Origin: JALZKA01 sp963725035
Lineage (GTDB): Bacteria > Actinomycetota > Thermoleophilia > Solirubrobacterales > 70-9
Length of the DNA: 64,000 nt
NCBI GenBank assembly: GCA_963725035.1
Contig: CAVRWX010000018.1
Coordinates: 124,001-188,000 of the forward strand
Reading direction: 5' to 3'
The translations under genes were made by a program, and so were the position numbers. Under the pieces are notes generated by a model. That model saw only the letters and a list, made by a program, of their open reading frames with translations. It did not search any database and had not been told where the DNA came from. The first letter of the stretch is position 1, and each line of letters opens with the position of its first letter. Of this stretch, positions 43,619-52,982 are shown piece by piece.

Positions 43619-44603
43619 GCCAAGGGTCCTCGTCGCCGGCGCCAGCGGGTTCGCGGGCGCGCTTGCGGCGCGCATCGTCCATCGCCATCCGGGCCTCGAG
43701 CTGGCTCGCATCACCGCGCGGGGCGACATCGGCGCCCGGCTCGACTCGATCTATCCGCGCCATCGCGTGCCCCTTGCGCTGGAGGAGCTCGACCTCGACG
43801 ACCTCTCGGGCTACGACGCAGCGATCGTCGCCTACCCGCACGGCGCTGCGGCGCCGGTGGTTGCCGCGCTGCGCGCCCAGGACATTCCCGTCGTCGACCT
43901 GTCGGCCGACTTCCGGCTCCGCGACCTGGCCACCTACGGCGAGTGGTACGGGGACCACGGAGCGCCTGAGCTCGTCGAAGAGGCCGCCTATGGGCTGACC
44001 GAGCTGAATCGGGCGGCCGTCGCCGAGGCAGGCGTCGTCGCCAACCCCGGTTGCTACCCGACAGCGACGCTCCTTGCCCTGGCGCCGCTCGCGCGGGCGG
44101 GGGTCGTCAAGAGCGCGGTCGTCGACGCGAAATCCGGGGTGTCCGGCGCAGGAAAGGGCGGTGGCGACTTCACCGAGATCTCCGAGAACGTCAAGCCTTA
44201 CGGCGTCGACGGCCATCGTCACCTGCCGGAGATCGAACAGGAGCTCCACGCGATGGGGGCGACCGGCCCGCTCACCTTCATCCCGCACCTGCTGCCGCTC
44301 GACCAGGGGCTTCTCGCGAGCTGCTACGTCGAGCTCTCCCGGCCGCTCGACGCCGAGGAGCTCCGCGCCCTCTACGAGGACCTCTATGGCACCGAGACGT
44401 TCGTCGAGATCGTCGCTGACCCGCCCGGTGTCGCCGACGTGTTCGAGTCCAACTTCTGCCGCATCCACCCACGCCTTGAGTGGGGAGGGGAGCGGGCGAT
44501 CGTCTTCGCCGCGATCGACAACCTGTGGAAGGGCGCCGCCGGGCAGGCGGTCCAGAACCTGAATCTGATGCTGGGTCTCGACGAAGCGGCAGGTCTCTCA
44601 TGA
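43611..44603 (+). CDS. argC: N-acetyl-gamma-glutamyl-phosphate reductase
   Basis: 330 residues. The NADP-binding start is RVLVAGASGFAGALAARIVHRHPGLEL. The catalytic Cys is in VVANPGCYPTATLLALAPL, and the His-bearing segment is GVDGHRHLPEIEQEL. It reduces N-acetylglutamyl phosphate to the semialdehyde in arginine synthesis. GTG 43611 overlaps the pheT stop by 8 bp, so translation is probably coupled. First gene of the arg cluster. Confidence 0.95.
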   Translation: MAEPRVLVAGASGFAGALAARIVHRHPGLELARITARGDIGARLDSIYPRHRVPLALEELDLDDLSGYDAAIVAYPHGAAAPVVAALRAQDIPVVDLSADFRLRDLATYGEWYGDHGAPELVEEAAYGLTELNRAAVAEAGVVANPGCYPTATLLALAPLARAGVVKSAVVDAKSGVSGAGKGGGDFTEISENVKPYGVDGHRHLPEIEQELHAMGATGPLTFIPHLLPLDQGLLASCYVELSRPLDAEELRALYEDLYGTETFVEIVADPPGVADVFESNFCRIHPRLEWGGERAIVFAAIDNLWKGAAGQAVQNLNLMLGLDEAAGLS

Positions 44604-45754
44604 CCAGCCTGTTCGACAAGCGCTGGGTGGACCTGCCGCGCGGCGTGGAGGAGCTCGACCCATCCGTCCTCGCACCGGGGTTCAGGGCGGGTGCTACCAA
44701 CTGCGGCCTAAAAGACGGCGGCGAGACCGATGTCGCCGTGATGGTCTGCGATGCCGGGGAGATCGTCTCGTCCGTGCTCCTGACGCGGAACGCAGCGGCT
44801 GCCGCGCCGATCCGGGTCTGCCGCGAGAACCTCGACGCCGGCGCCGTGCGCGGCATCGCCGTCAACTCGGGGAACGCAAACGCTGCGACGGGCGAGCAAG
44901 GGCTGAAGGACGCGCTCGAGATGCAGTCCGCGGCCGCCGACGCGCTCGGACTCGACGACCGCGAGGTGGTGGTGGCGGAGACCGGCGTCATCGGTGTGCC
45001 GCTCGAGATCGACCGCGTGACCGAGGGCGTGCGGAAGGCAGCCGGCAGCCTCGCCCGCGACCGCGCTACCGGATTCACGCGCGCGATCATGACCACCGAC
45101 CGGGCGCCGAAGAACGTGAGCGTGAAGGCCGGTGGAGTGACCATCTCCGCCCAGGCGAAGGGGGCCGGGATGATCCAGCCGGGCTTCGCCACCATGCTCT
45201 GCTTCGTGCAGACGGACGCGCAAGTCTCCGATCCCGACGCGGCCCTCCGCCAGGCCGTCGACGGCTCGTTCGAGCGGATCACAGTCGACGGGCAGATGTC
45301 GACCAACGACACCGTCGTCCTCCAGGCAACGGGCGAGACCGAGACGCCCATGCCCGCGGGGATCCTCGACTCGGTCCTCCTGGCGCTGGCGCTCGAGATC
45401 GTCGCCGACGGCGAGGGCGCCGAGCGCATCGGCCGCGCGAAGGTGACCGAGGCACGCGACGCGGAAGAGGCCGAGCGGGTCGCCCGCGCGATCGCCAACT
45501 CACCGCTGGTGAAGACCGCGCTGACCGGCCGCGACGCCAACTGGGGCCGCATCGCCCAGGCCGCCGGAATGGCGCTCGCAGGCGAGGAGATGCCGGAGCC
45601 CGGCCCGCATTCCATCTCATACAAGGAGCTCGGCGCCGAGACGGACGAGGCCGAGATCGGCATTGCCCTCGGCCGCGGCGACGCGAGCGCCCACGTCTAC
45701 TTCTCCGACCTCACCCACGAGTACATCAACATCAACGCCGAGTACACGACGTGA
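44600..45754 (+). CDS. argJ: Bifunctional glutamate N-acetyltransferase/amino-acid acetyltransferase
   Basis: 384 residues. The self-cleavage region is KGAGMIQPGFATMLCF; the bond before Thr in F-A-T-M-L is the expected autoproteolysis site that yields the alpha and beta chains. DGQMSTNDTVVLQATG and the C-terminal TGRDANWGRIAQAAGMA, YFSDLTHEYININAEYTT complete the signature. It recycles the acetyl group from N-acetylornithine to glutamate. ATG 44600 overlaps the argC stop. Confidence 0.95.
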   Translation: MTSLFDKRWVDLPRGVEELDPSVLAPGFRAGATNCGLKDGGETDVAVMVCDAGEIVSSVLLTRNAAAAAPIRVCRENLDAGAVRGIAVNSGNANAATGEQGLKDALEMQSAAADALGLDDREVVVAETGVIGVPLEIDRVTEGVRKAAGSLARDRATGFTRAIMTTDRAPKNVSVKAGGVTISAQAKGAGMIQPGFATMLCFVQTDAQVSDPDAALRQAVDGSFERITVDGQMSTNDTVVLQATGETETPMPAGILDSVLLALALEIVADGEGAERIGRAKVTEARDAEEAERVARAIANSPLVKTALTGRDANWGRIAQAAGMALAGEEMPEPGPHSISYKELGAETDEAEIGIALGRGDASAHVYFSDLTHEYININAEYTT

Positions 45755-46617
45755 ATCCCGAGCACCGCACCGAGACGGGCCACGTGAGCGTCGAGACGCT
45801 GCTGGAGGCGCTGCCCTACATCAGGGAGTTCCACGGGCGCACCGTCGTCATCAAGTACGGCGGCGCGGCGATGGCCGACGAGGAGCTGATGGACGCGTTC
45901 GCGACGGACATCGTCCTCCTCAAGTACGTGGGGATGAATCCGGTCGTCGTCCACGGCGGCGGCCCCGACATCACCCGCTACATGGAGCGCCTGGGCATGG
46001 AGGTGAAGTTCCACGAGGGCCTCCGCGTCTCCGACCCCGACACCGTCGAGGTGGCGAAGATGGTCCTCCTGGGCAAGGTGAACTCGGACATCGTCAAGCG
46101 CATCAACCGCCATGGCCAGCCCGCGGTCGGCCTCTCGGGCGAGGACGGCTCGATGTTCGCGGTCAGGCCAGTCGACAACGCGGAGCACGTCGGCCACGTG
46201 GGGGAGGTCGAGCGCGTGGACGTCGATGTCATCAATCACATCGCCGCCGACTACATCCCGGTCGTGGCCTCCGCCGCCGCCGACGCGCGCGGCAACTCCT
46301 ACAACGTGAACGCCGACGCGGCCGCCGGCAAGGTCGCGGCCGCCCTTCGCGCCCACAAGGTCATGTTCCTGACCGACGTCGCGGGCTGGCTCGAGGACCC
46401 GGCGGACGAGTCGACGCTGATCTCGTCGGCCCGGGTCGACGAGGTCGAGAGCGTCCTGGGCGAGATCGAAGGCGGCATGCGCCCCAAGCTGGCGGCGTGC
46501 GTCGAGGCAATCCGCGGAGGCGTCGGCTCGGCGCAGATCGTCGACGGCCGCCTGCCGCACTCGATCCTCCTCGAGCTCTTCACCGACAGCGGCGTGGGCA
46601 CCAAGATCACGCCGTGA
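45751..46617 (+). CDS. argB: Acetylglutamate kinase
   Basis: 288 residues. VVIKYGGAAMADEELMDAFATDIVLLKYVGMNPVVVHGGGPDI is the phosphate-binding and acetylglutamate site. YNVNADAAAGKVAAALRAHKVMFLTDVAGWLED and EGGMRPKLAACVEAIRGGV carry the ATP-site residues of the amino-acid kinase fold. GTG 45751 overlaps the argJ stop (GTGA). Arginine feedback inhibition is plausible for this length but not demonstrable here. Confidence 0.96.
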   Translation: MNPEHRTETGHVSVETLLEALPYIREFHGRTVVIKYGGAAMADEELMDAFATDIVLLKYVGMNPVVVHGGGPDITRYMERLGMEVKFHEGLRVSDPDTVEVAKMVLLGKVNSDIVKRINRHGQPAVGLSGEDGSMFAVRPVDNAEHVGHVGEVERVDVDVINHIAADYIPVVASAAADARGNSYNVNADAAAGKVAAALRAHKVMFLTDVAGWLEDPADESTLISSARVDEVESVLGEIEGGMRPKLAACVEAIRGGVGSAQIVDGRLPHSILLELFTDSGVGTKITP

Positions 46618-47750
46618 AGCTCGCGCTTTGCTTCCTGTCGGCCGCGGTGATCGCGGTCGCTTCCCTCGGAGTTGCCTCGGGCGGCGAACGCGCCGGCCAG
46701 GAGAAGGTGATCGTCGCGACAAGCGGCAAGAGCTCCGAGACCCGGGAGACGATCCAGATCACCCGTCAGGCGAAGGACCAGGTCGTGATGTCGATGAATC
46801 CCGGCCGGCTGCCCGACCTGGAGGCAGGCGATCGGCTGGACGTGACCTCAGAGCTCCAGGTGACGATGGACTGCGTGCGGCCCGACCCGCGCTGCGCCGG
46901 CCGCCCATACGAGTACGACGTCAACCTGGCGGCAAAGCTCGTCCTCGCGCGCGGCGCCGAAGCCACGGGCGGAGGCAAGGCGGTGCGCCTGACCCGCGAG
47001 AAGAAGCATGTCTGCCTTGGCCGCTACCCGCACCGCGAGCACCACTGCGTGATGACCTTTACGGACGGCGGCATGAGGGTGGGTCAGCAGGGGCCGCCCT
47101 GCTTACCGGCCGAGTGCCGAATCAACGTCGTCCTCTCCGCTCACAACGCCAACGCGCAGGCCGGGCAGCTTCTGGCCATCGGCGGCACGCCGCCGAGCGG
47201 CGACATCTCCCAGGACCGCGGCAGGGTGAACGCGATCGTCTACCGGCCCGCGGACCAGCCCAGGCCGAGACCGGAGACCACGAAAGACGTCCGGACGAGC
47301 CGCCTTCCGTTCGATGAGAAGTTCCGGGTCGTCTTCTCGAAGCGTCTGAACGGGCTCGACGCGAAGGACCAGCTCGCCGCCGAGGCGCAGGCGTTCATGG
47401 AGGTGCGCCACCTGCCGCACGACGCCCGCTCGACCGCCCAGCTGATCCTGGCCGACAGCCCGACCGCGATTCACCCGGGGCCGATCGCGCGACGGGTCGT
47501 GCAGGGGGGCGCGGAGATGTCCGAGACGAACGGATTCAACTGCGGCAAGCCACGGTCCCCTTGCCGGACCCTGAAGGTCGGCGTGGCCCGTCTGGCCGAG
47601 GACGCCCGGAACGGGCAGGGGAATCCCGTACCGCTCTTCGTCAACCTGATCATGGCCAGCGAGGCGAAGCACGACACGGGCTTCAACCCCAACCAGAGCG
47701 CGCACATCCTCGAGCGCGGCGGGCTCGAAGTCCTGAGGTTCAAGCCATGA
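46614..47750 (+). CDS. Secreted protein of unknown function inside the arginine operon
   Basis: 378 residues from GTG 46614, which overlaps the argB stop (GTGA); its own stop overlaps argD (ATGA). The signal peptide is VKLALCFLSAAVIAVASLGVASGGE. The mature part is basic, with six cysteines in CVRPDPRCAG, VCLGRYPHREHHC and PCLPAEC, and two more in FNCGKPRSPCRTLKVG. It contains repeated beta strands, e.g. LDVTSELQVTMDC and YDVNLAAKLVLARG. No enzyme motif is recognised. Its position, translationally coupled on both sides to cytoplasmic arginine enzymes, is unexpected for an exported protein. Confidence 0.75.
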   Translation: MKLALCFLSAAVIAVASLGVASGGERAGQEKVIVATSGKSSETRETIQITRQAKDQVVMSMNPGRLPDLEAGDRLDVTSELQVTMDCVRPDPRCAGRPYEYDVNLAAKLVLARGAEATGGGKAVRLTREKKHVCLGRYPHREHHCVMTFTDGGMRVGQQGPPCLPAECRINVVLSAHNANAQAGQLLAIGGTPPSGDISQDRGRVNAIVYRPADQPRPRPETTKDVRTSRLPFDEKFRVVFSKRLNGLDAKDQLAAEAQAFMEVRHLPHDARSTAQLILADSPTAIHPGPIARRVVQGGAEMSETNGFNCGKPRSPCRTLKVGVARLAEDARNGQGNPVPLFVNLIMASEAKHDTGFNPNQSAHILERGGLEVLRFKP

Positions 47751-48926
47751 CGGACGCCGGCGAGCTCCGCGACCTCGAGGCGCGCTACACGATGCCCACC
47801 TACCTGCGGGCGGGCGTCGAGTTCGTGCGCGGCGAGGGCACGCGCCTCTGGGATTCCCAGGGCAAGGAGTACCTCGACTTCTTCGCGGGCCTCTCCGTCC
47901 ACAACGCCGGTCACTGCCACCCGCGGATCGTCGCCGCGATCACGGAGCAGGCGGCCCGCTTCAACGGCTCCTCGAACCTCTTCCTCTCCGAGCCGGCTCT
48001 TCGGCTCGCCGAGCGGATCTCCGAGAGCTCGCTGGGCGGCAAGGTCTTCCTGACGAACTCCGGAGCCGAGGCTTCCGAGTGCGCGATCAAGCTCGCGCGC
48101 AAGCACGCCCACGGCCGGGGGGTGCAGACACCGCGCGTCGTGAGCCTCGACGGCGGCTTTCACGGCCGCACGATCGGCGCCCTCGCGGCAACCCCGAGGC
48201 TGGCCGACGAGGGCCGCTTCGGCCCGCTGCCACAGGGCTTCGACCCCGTCTCGCGCGACGATGCCGACGCGCTCAGAGCAGCCGTTACGCAGGAGACCGC
48301 GGCCGTGATGATCGAGCCGATCCAGGGCGAGGCGGGAATCTTCCCGATCGCCGATGAGGTGCTTGTTGCCGCGCGCGAGGCTTGCGACGCGACCGGTGCG
48401 CTGCTCGTGTTCGATGAGGTCCAGACGGGGATGGGGAGGACCGGCAGCCTCTGGGCCTTCGAGCAGCTCCCCGTCAAGCCCGATCTCATGACGGCGGCCA
48501 AGGCGCTTGGCGGCGGCCTACCGGTGGGCGCAGTCGTCACGACCCCGGAGCTCGCGGACACCTTCGAGCCCGGCGACCATGGCTCGACCTTCGCCGGCGG
48601 CCCGGTGGGCGCGTCGGCCGCGTCGGCCGCGTTGGATGTGATCGACGACGACGGCGCTGCTCGCGAACGTGGTGAGCGCGGCGCCCAGCTCATGGGCGGC
48701 CTCGCCGCGATCGACGGCGTCGTCGAGGTGCGCGGCCGCGGTCTGATGATCGGCATCAACTCTCGCCGACGGCCTCGACGCCCCAGCGGTCCGCGACCGC
48801 TGCCTGGATGGAGGACTCGTCCTGAACTGCCCAGGCCCCGGCATGCTGCGCTTACTCCCGCCGCTGATCGTGCGCGGGGACGACGTGGACGAAGGCCTCG
48901 GCGTCCTGAGCCGCTGCATCGCTTAG
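47747..48926 (+). CDS. argD: Acetylornithine aminotransferase, frame slipped once
   Basis: About 392 residues. Landmarks are YTMPTYLRAGVEFVRGEGTRLWDSQGKEYLDFFAGLSVHNAGHCHP, VFLTNSGAEASECAIKLARKHAHG, SLDGGFHGRTIGALAAT, MIEPIQGEAGIFPI, LLVFDEVQTGMGRTG, the PLP lysine in LMTAAKALGGGLPVGA, and STFAGGPVGASAA. A slip near 48763 puts the last 50 residues (LADGLDAPAVRDRCLDGGLVLNCPGPGMLRLLPPLIV) in another frame, ending at TAG 48924-48926. It converts N-acetylglutamate semialdehyde to N-acetylornithine. Confidence 0.92.
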
Positions 48927-49001
48927 GGCTGACCGAGAGCCGCGAGGATTCAGGCGCCAACCCCGCAGGCGTAGGCTTGCGTACACACCTACCTCGTTTT
49001 G

Positions 49002-49061
49002 GGGTAACGTATAATCGTTGTGGGTAACGAATAATCGCTCTGGGTCACGAGGTGAATCAAC
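49002..49061 (+). repeat. Three 20-bp direct repeats containing a TATAAT box
   Basis: Units starting at 49002, 49022 and 49042 share GGGTAACG(T/A)ATAATCG; the third unit (GGGTCACGAGG...) is degenerate. The first unit contains the exact -10 hexamer TATAAT (49010-49015). They lie in the 160-bp gap between argD and the secreted delta-60 fusion gene and look like a promoter with repeated regulator sites. Confidence 0.6.
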
Positions 49062-49088
49062 ACGACAGGGGCTAGATACGCGGTTTTC

Positions 49089-52000
49089 GTGGTTGCGTGC
49101 GTCAGCGCATTCGCCGTCTCGAGCGCTGGTTCCGTTGCGTGGGGCGCCGACTGCGATGAGTCGGGCCTCAACAAGGGCGGGTATGGGTCCCTCAAGCCGG
49201 GCGACCATCCCAATGAATGCTGGAGGCCCTACTCCAGTAGCGCGAGTCCGTTCAACTGGAAGATTCCGGACAATGTTTCCGTACACCCGGATTCCGCTGG
49301 AAAGGTCTAGCGGCTCACGCAGAACGGGGTCTCCCCAATCGTTCGCGGGGACTTTGCACGCGATTACGGAGTGTCGCTGTATTTCGCAAAGAGCGCCGAT
49401 CCCACGAATCGGGTGGAATGCACTGAGCCGTGGGGTCCTTGCGAGCTCGAAACGAACTCCCCGATCCCGTTTCGCAGCGCGTTTGAGCCTTCCGGAGTCT
49501 GGCCAATCTCCCCCGGGGAAGACTACGACTCACACCTGACCATCGTCGATCAGTCCTCCGGCGTCGAGCATGATGTTTGGAACGTCCAGTCGACCTCTGC
49601 CCCCCACATAGTCACCAAGTACGGCGGCCAGACTCGCGTAGACCAGGAGGGGCTTGGCTCCGGTGCTGTGGCAGCGGAATTCGGTGCTCTAGGAGGCCTG
49701 ATCAGGGCAAAAGAGCTCACAGAGGGGAGAATCGATCACGCACTCTCACTCACGGTGGGTTGCACCAATACGTTTACGTACCCAGCAACCAAGGGAGCAC
49801 TGGAGTGCTCTGAATCCGGCCTTCCGGCGGGCCAGAACGCCTTGCAGAACGGCGAGTTACTCCACCTGAACATGAGCAAGGGTCAGATCGACGACCTCGG
49901 GTTTCCGAAATGGAAGAAGGCGATCTACCTAGCCTGGAGGAAGTACGGGGCCTACGTAGGCGATACGACCGGAGACACGAGTCAGTGGGCGTTCAAGGTT
50001 GAGTCCCAGAGGAGCTACACCTCGTTCGACCAGAAGGACCCTCTCGAGAAGTATGCGAAGGACCACGGTTTCGACAAGGTCGACTACAACAACAACTGCA
50101 ACGGGTGCAACGACGAGTATTGGTTCAATCTGGACGACCCGGTGCTGGACCGGAAGCTCCGCGTGGTTCGCTACGAGGGCCCCAGATCTCCAACGCTTGC
50201 GAGTGCGGCTATGGCAGCGGGCGCCGCACTCGGAACATCGGGTGGCCTCGACCCGGACTTCGGCGACGGGGGCATCGCGAGCTTCGACCTCTCAGATCCC
50301 AAGGAGCAGATCCTCGACACGGCCCAGGAAGCCGATGGAAGCGTCCTCGCGCTCGTTGCGACCGATCTCGCGTTGGTTGAGTCGCGCGCGGTGGTGCGAT
50401 ATGAAGCGGATGGGGACGTAGAAGAGGTGTTTCCACGCCTGTCCCGCTCGGATCTGCCTGGCATTGCGGGCGCGCTTTCGGGGATGAACAGCATTCACGT
50501 AGGGGACTCTGGTGAGATCTACGTCACGGGCACCCGCCTTGTGGCGGGCCCGCCGGAGCTCCGGGCATACAGCCTTGCGATGCGGATCCTCCCCAGCGGC
50601 GTGCTGGATGAGTCCTTCGGCGGAGACGGGATCGTCGAGGCCAATCCCCCGAACTCGAGCTACAGCCTTGCCTTCGACTCCGCGATCACCGACGACCGCC
50701 TGTATCTGGCAGGCGCAGCCAACATCAGCGCGCCGGCTGGGCGGGATATCACCCTCACCTGCATCGAGCTCGACACGGGCGACGATTGCGACAACTTCGG
50801 CGCAGGCGGGATGACTCGCGTCTCGTTCCGGGATGGATATGTGCCGGAGGAGGCTCGCGGAGTCGATGTCGACAGCCAGGGGCGCATCGTCGTGGCCGCT
50901 CGGGTTGAGGACGCCGGGACATCCGATCTTGCGCTGATGCGGTTCGCAACCGACGGGGAGTTGGATCCCACGTTCGCAATCGACGGCGTCCGCATCAGTA
51001 GCACCGCGGGCAACCACACGGAGATGGCGCTCGATGTCGATCCTGAGGATCGGCCCGTTGTCGCCGCGAGCGACTTTGCGGCCCATCCAGTCATTGTCGA
51101 GCGTTACTCGGAGGCCGGCGACCTAGACGCCTTCGGCTCCGTTTCGACGGCTCCCGTGAACGGTGACGTCGCCGACCTCGTTGCGGACGAGGACGCCGTG
51201 ACCCTGGCGTGGGTCGAGGGCGATGAGGGAACCTCTCACATCACGAGGTGGCTCGGAAGCGGAGAGCTTGATGACTCCTGGGGTGAGGATGGAACGCTAG
51301 AGCCCGCACTCTCAACCGCGGAGCCGGTGCGCCCGACCACGATTCAGCGAGATCCGCTCGGCAACCTGTTGGTAGCCGGGTCGATCTCGCGCAGCGATCA
51401 TCCGCTCGACCTCGACGCGGCGCTGATCCGGCTGGACGATGAAGGCGAGCTGGTACCCGCCAGTACGGAGACCAGCGCCCCCCTCTCCGACTCGGAGCGC
51501 GTCATCCAGATGCAGCGATTCGGTTCGGGTTACCTCGTCCTGACAGGCCCGGCCGCCGGACGGCGCACCGTGCTGGCCGCCTTCAATGGCGACGGATCAA
51601 TTGACGACAGCTTCGGCGACGACGGGGTGCTCGGCGCGCGGCAAGGAGGGGAGTTCCTGTTCAGTCGCTTCGCGATCGATGCTGAGGGCAGGATCATCGT
51701 TATGTACACGCGACGCTCCGACCTGCACACGTCCGTGAGCCGGCTCACGCCCGATGGCGAGGTGGACGCCTCCTTCGGCGAGTTCGATTTCGGTACGCGA
51801 GGCGGCAACGCGCTCACCGTTGACGGCAGCACGACCTATGCCATGTCGGGGGAATCGATCGTTCGAATCACGGACGCCGGGGATGCAGAGGTGCTGTACA
51901 CGGGCCCCCGCGTCAGCGACTGCTTCTCAGTTTCAGACCTTCTCATCGACCAGGACGAAAGGCTGGTTTGGGCGTGTGGAGTCCAGGGCGCGACGCGGGT

Positions 52001-52511
52001 TTACCGCCATCTGCCCTCAGGAGCGCCCGATCCTTCATACGGCCAGAACGGACGGGCCCTGGTGCAGAAGCGTTTCGCGAATGACGTCGAGCTTGCGCTG
52101 AGAGGCAACGCAGCCCGCTTGGCATTCACACCAGGAGGCGAAAAGGTCAGGATTGCCAGGTTGAGTGCGGGCGGGGTAGTCGGAGATATCGCGGGGTACC
52201 CGGAGCTGGCGCTATCGGATCCGATCTTCCGTCTCGCATCGTTGAGCCTGGACGAATCGGGCCGGGCCTATCTGATCGAGGACCTCTCCTCGCCGGACTC
52301 GCCTCCCAGGGCGGCTCGCGTCGTCCGGATCCTCCCGAGCGGCGAGATCGATCAGGATTACGGTGGCCCCAGTGGTCTCATGCTTTCCGGGATCAGGCCT
52401 GCCCGCTCTCCGGAGCTAACGGGCCCAGGAGTGCTCACCTTTGCCGCATCGGTCGAGAGCGACGAAGTTGACGGGGAAACCGATACGGGCCTCGTGCGGA
52501 TCCTTCCGTGA
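49089..52511 (+). CDS. Secreted 'CWRPY-SPFN' family protein fused to delta-60 repeats, interrupted by an in-frame TAG
   Basis: The frame opens in a signal peptide (VACVSAFAVSSAGSVAWGADC) and shows GGYGSLKPGDHPNECWRPYSS and SPFNWKIP. It meets TAG at 49308-49310 and continues in the same frame (RLTQNGVSPIVRGDFARDYGVSLYF...) to 52511. Later family landmarks are CTEPWGPCEL, DYDSHLTIVDQ, EHDVWNV, GLGSGAVAAEFGALGGLIRAKEL, RIDHALSL, KYGAYVGDTTGDTSQW and DYNNNCNGCNDEYWF. From about 50240 it carries delta-60-type repeats: LDPDFGDGGIASF, LDESFGGDG, LDPTFAIDG, LDDSWGEDG, IDDSFGDDG, VDASFGEFD, PDPSYGQNG, IDQDYGG. About 1140 residues in total. GTG 49052 with one slip in GGGG would give a longer signal peptide. 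Function unknown. Confidence 0.72.
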
Positions 52512-52536
52512 CCGGTCGCCGGGTGCTTCGGAGCCG

Positions 52537-52542
52537 TACACT
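52537..52542 (+). promoter_or_regulatory. Probable -10 box (TACACT)
   Basis: TACACT, 8 nt, ATG 52551, no Shine-Dalgarno; leaderless pattern. Confidence 0.35.
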
Positions 52543-52550
52543 CGCGCGCC

Positions 52551-52982
52551 ATGAGCGACGACCCCACGAATGTCATGCCGCCGGACCCCGATCCCGAGCC
52601 TGACCCCTACGCGCAGCAGCAGGATCCTTACGACCAGCCGCCGCCGGACCAGCAATGGCAGCCGCCCGACGACGGTGGCATGTCGAGCGGGGGGAAGGCA
52701 GCGCTCATCCTGCTCGCGGCGCTCGTAATCGGCCTGGGCGTCGCGCTTGCCGTGATCGCCTCGGGGGACGGGGACGAAGATGAAACGACCTCGTCCTCTA
52801 CGACCACCACGACCACCACCACCTCGACGGATACTGACACCACGACGACCGAAGAGGAACCGGAACCTGAACCAGAGCCCGAACCTGAGCCTGAACCAGA
52901 GCCCGAACCCGAGCCCGAGCCGGAACCCGATCCCGAGGACGGAGGCGGCGACGGCGATGGCGGCGGAGGTATCAGCCCCTAG
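52551..52982 (+). CDS. Single-pass membrane protein with Thr-rich and Pro-Glu repeat tail
   Basis: 143 residues. A cytoplasmic Pro/Asp/Gln-rich head (PPDPDPEPDPYAQQQ) is followed by one TM helix (KAALILLAALVIGLGVALAVIASG, about residues 48-71). An extracytoplasmic tail of Ser/Thr (TTSSSTTTTTTTT) and about twelve Glu-Pro dipeptides ends in a Gly/Asp stretch. PE-type tails form stiff spacers that cross the cell wall, as in TonB-like and other envelope proteins. Its stop is directly followed by the methyltransferase start. Function unknown. Confidence 0.7.
   Translation: MSDDPTNVMPPDPDPEPDPYAQQQDPYDQPPPDQQWQPPDDGGMSSGGKAALILLAALVIGLGVALAVIASGDGDEDETTSSSTTTTTTTTSTDTDTTTTEEEPEPEPEPEPEPEPEPEPEPEPEPDPEDGGGDGDGGGGISP
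52855..52938 (+). repeat. Low-complexity Pro-Glu coding repeat
   Basis: Alternating GAA/GAG and CCT/CCC/CCA codons repeat with a 6-bp period. The codons vary at the third position, so the peptide rather than the DNA is being maintained. Confidence 0.7.

Noticed and set aside
52855..52938. Possible CRISPR or DNA-level tandem array
   Set aside because: The 6-bp period codes Pro-Glu within an intact membrane protein, with third-position variation and no spacers.
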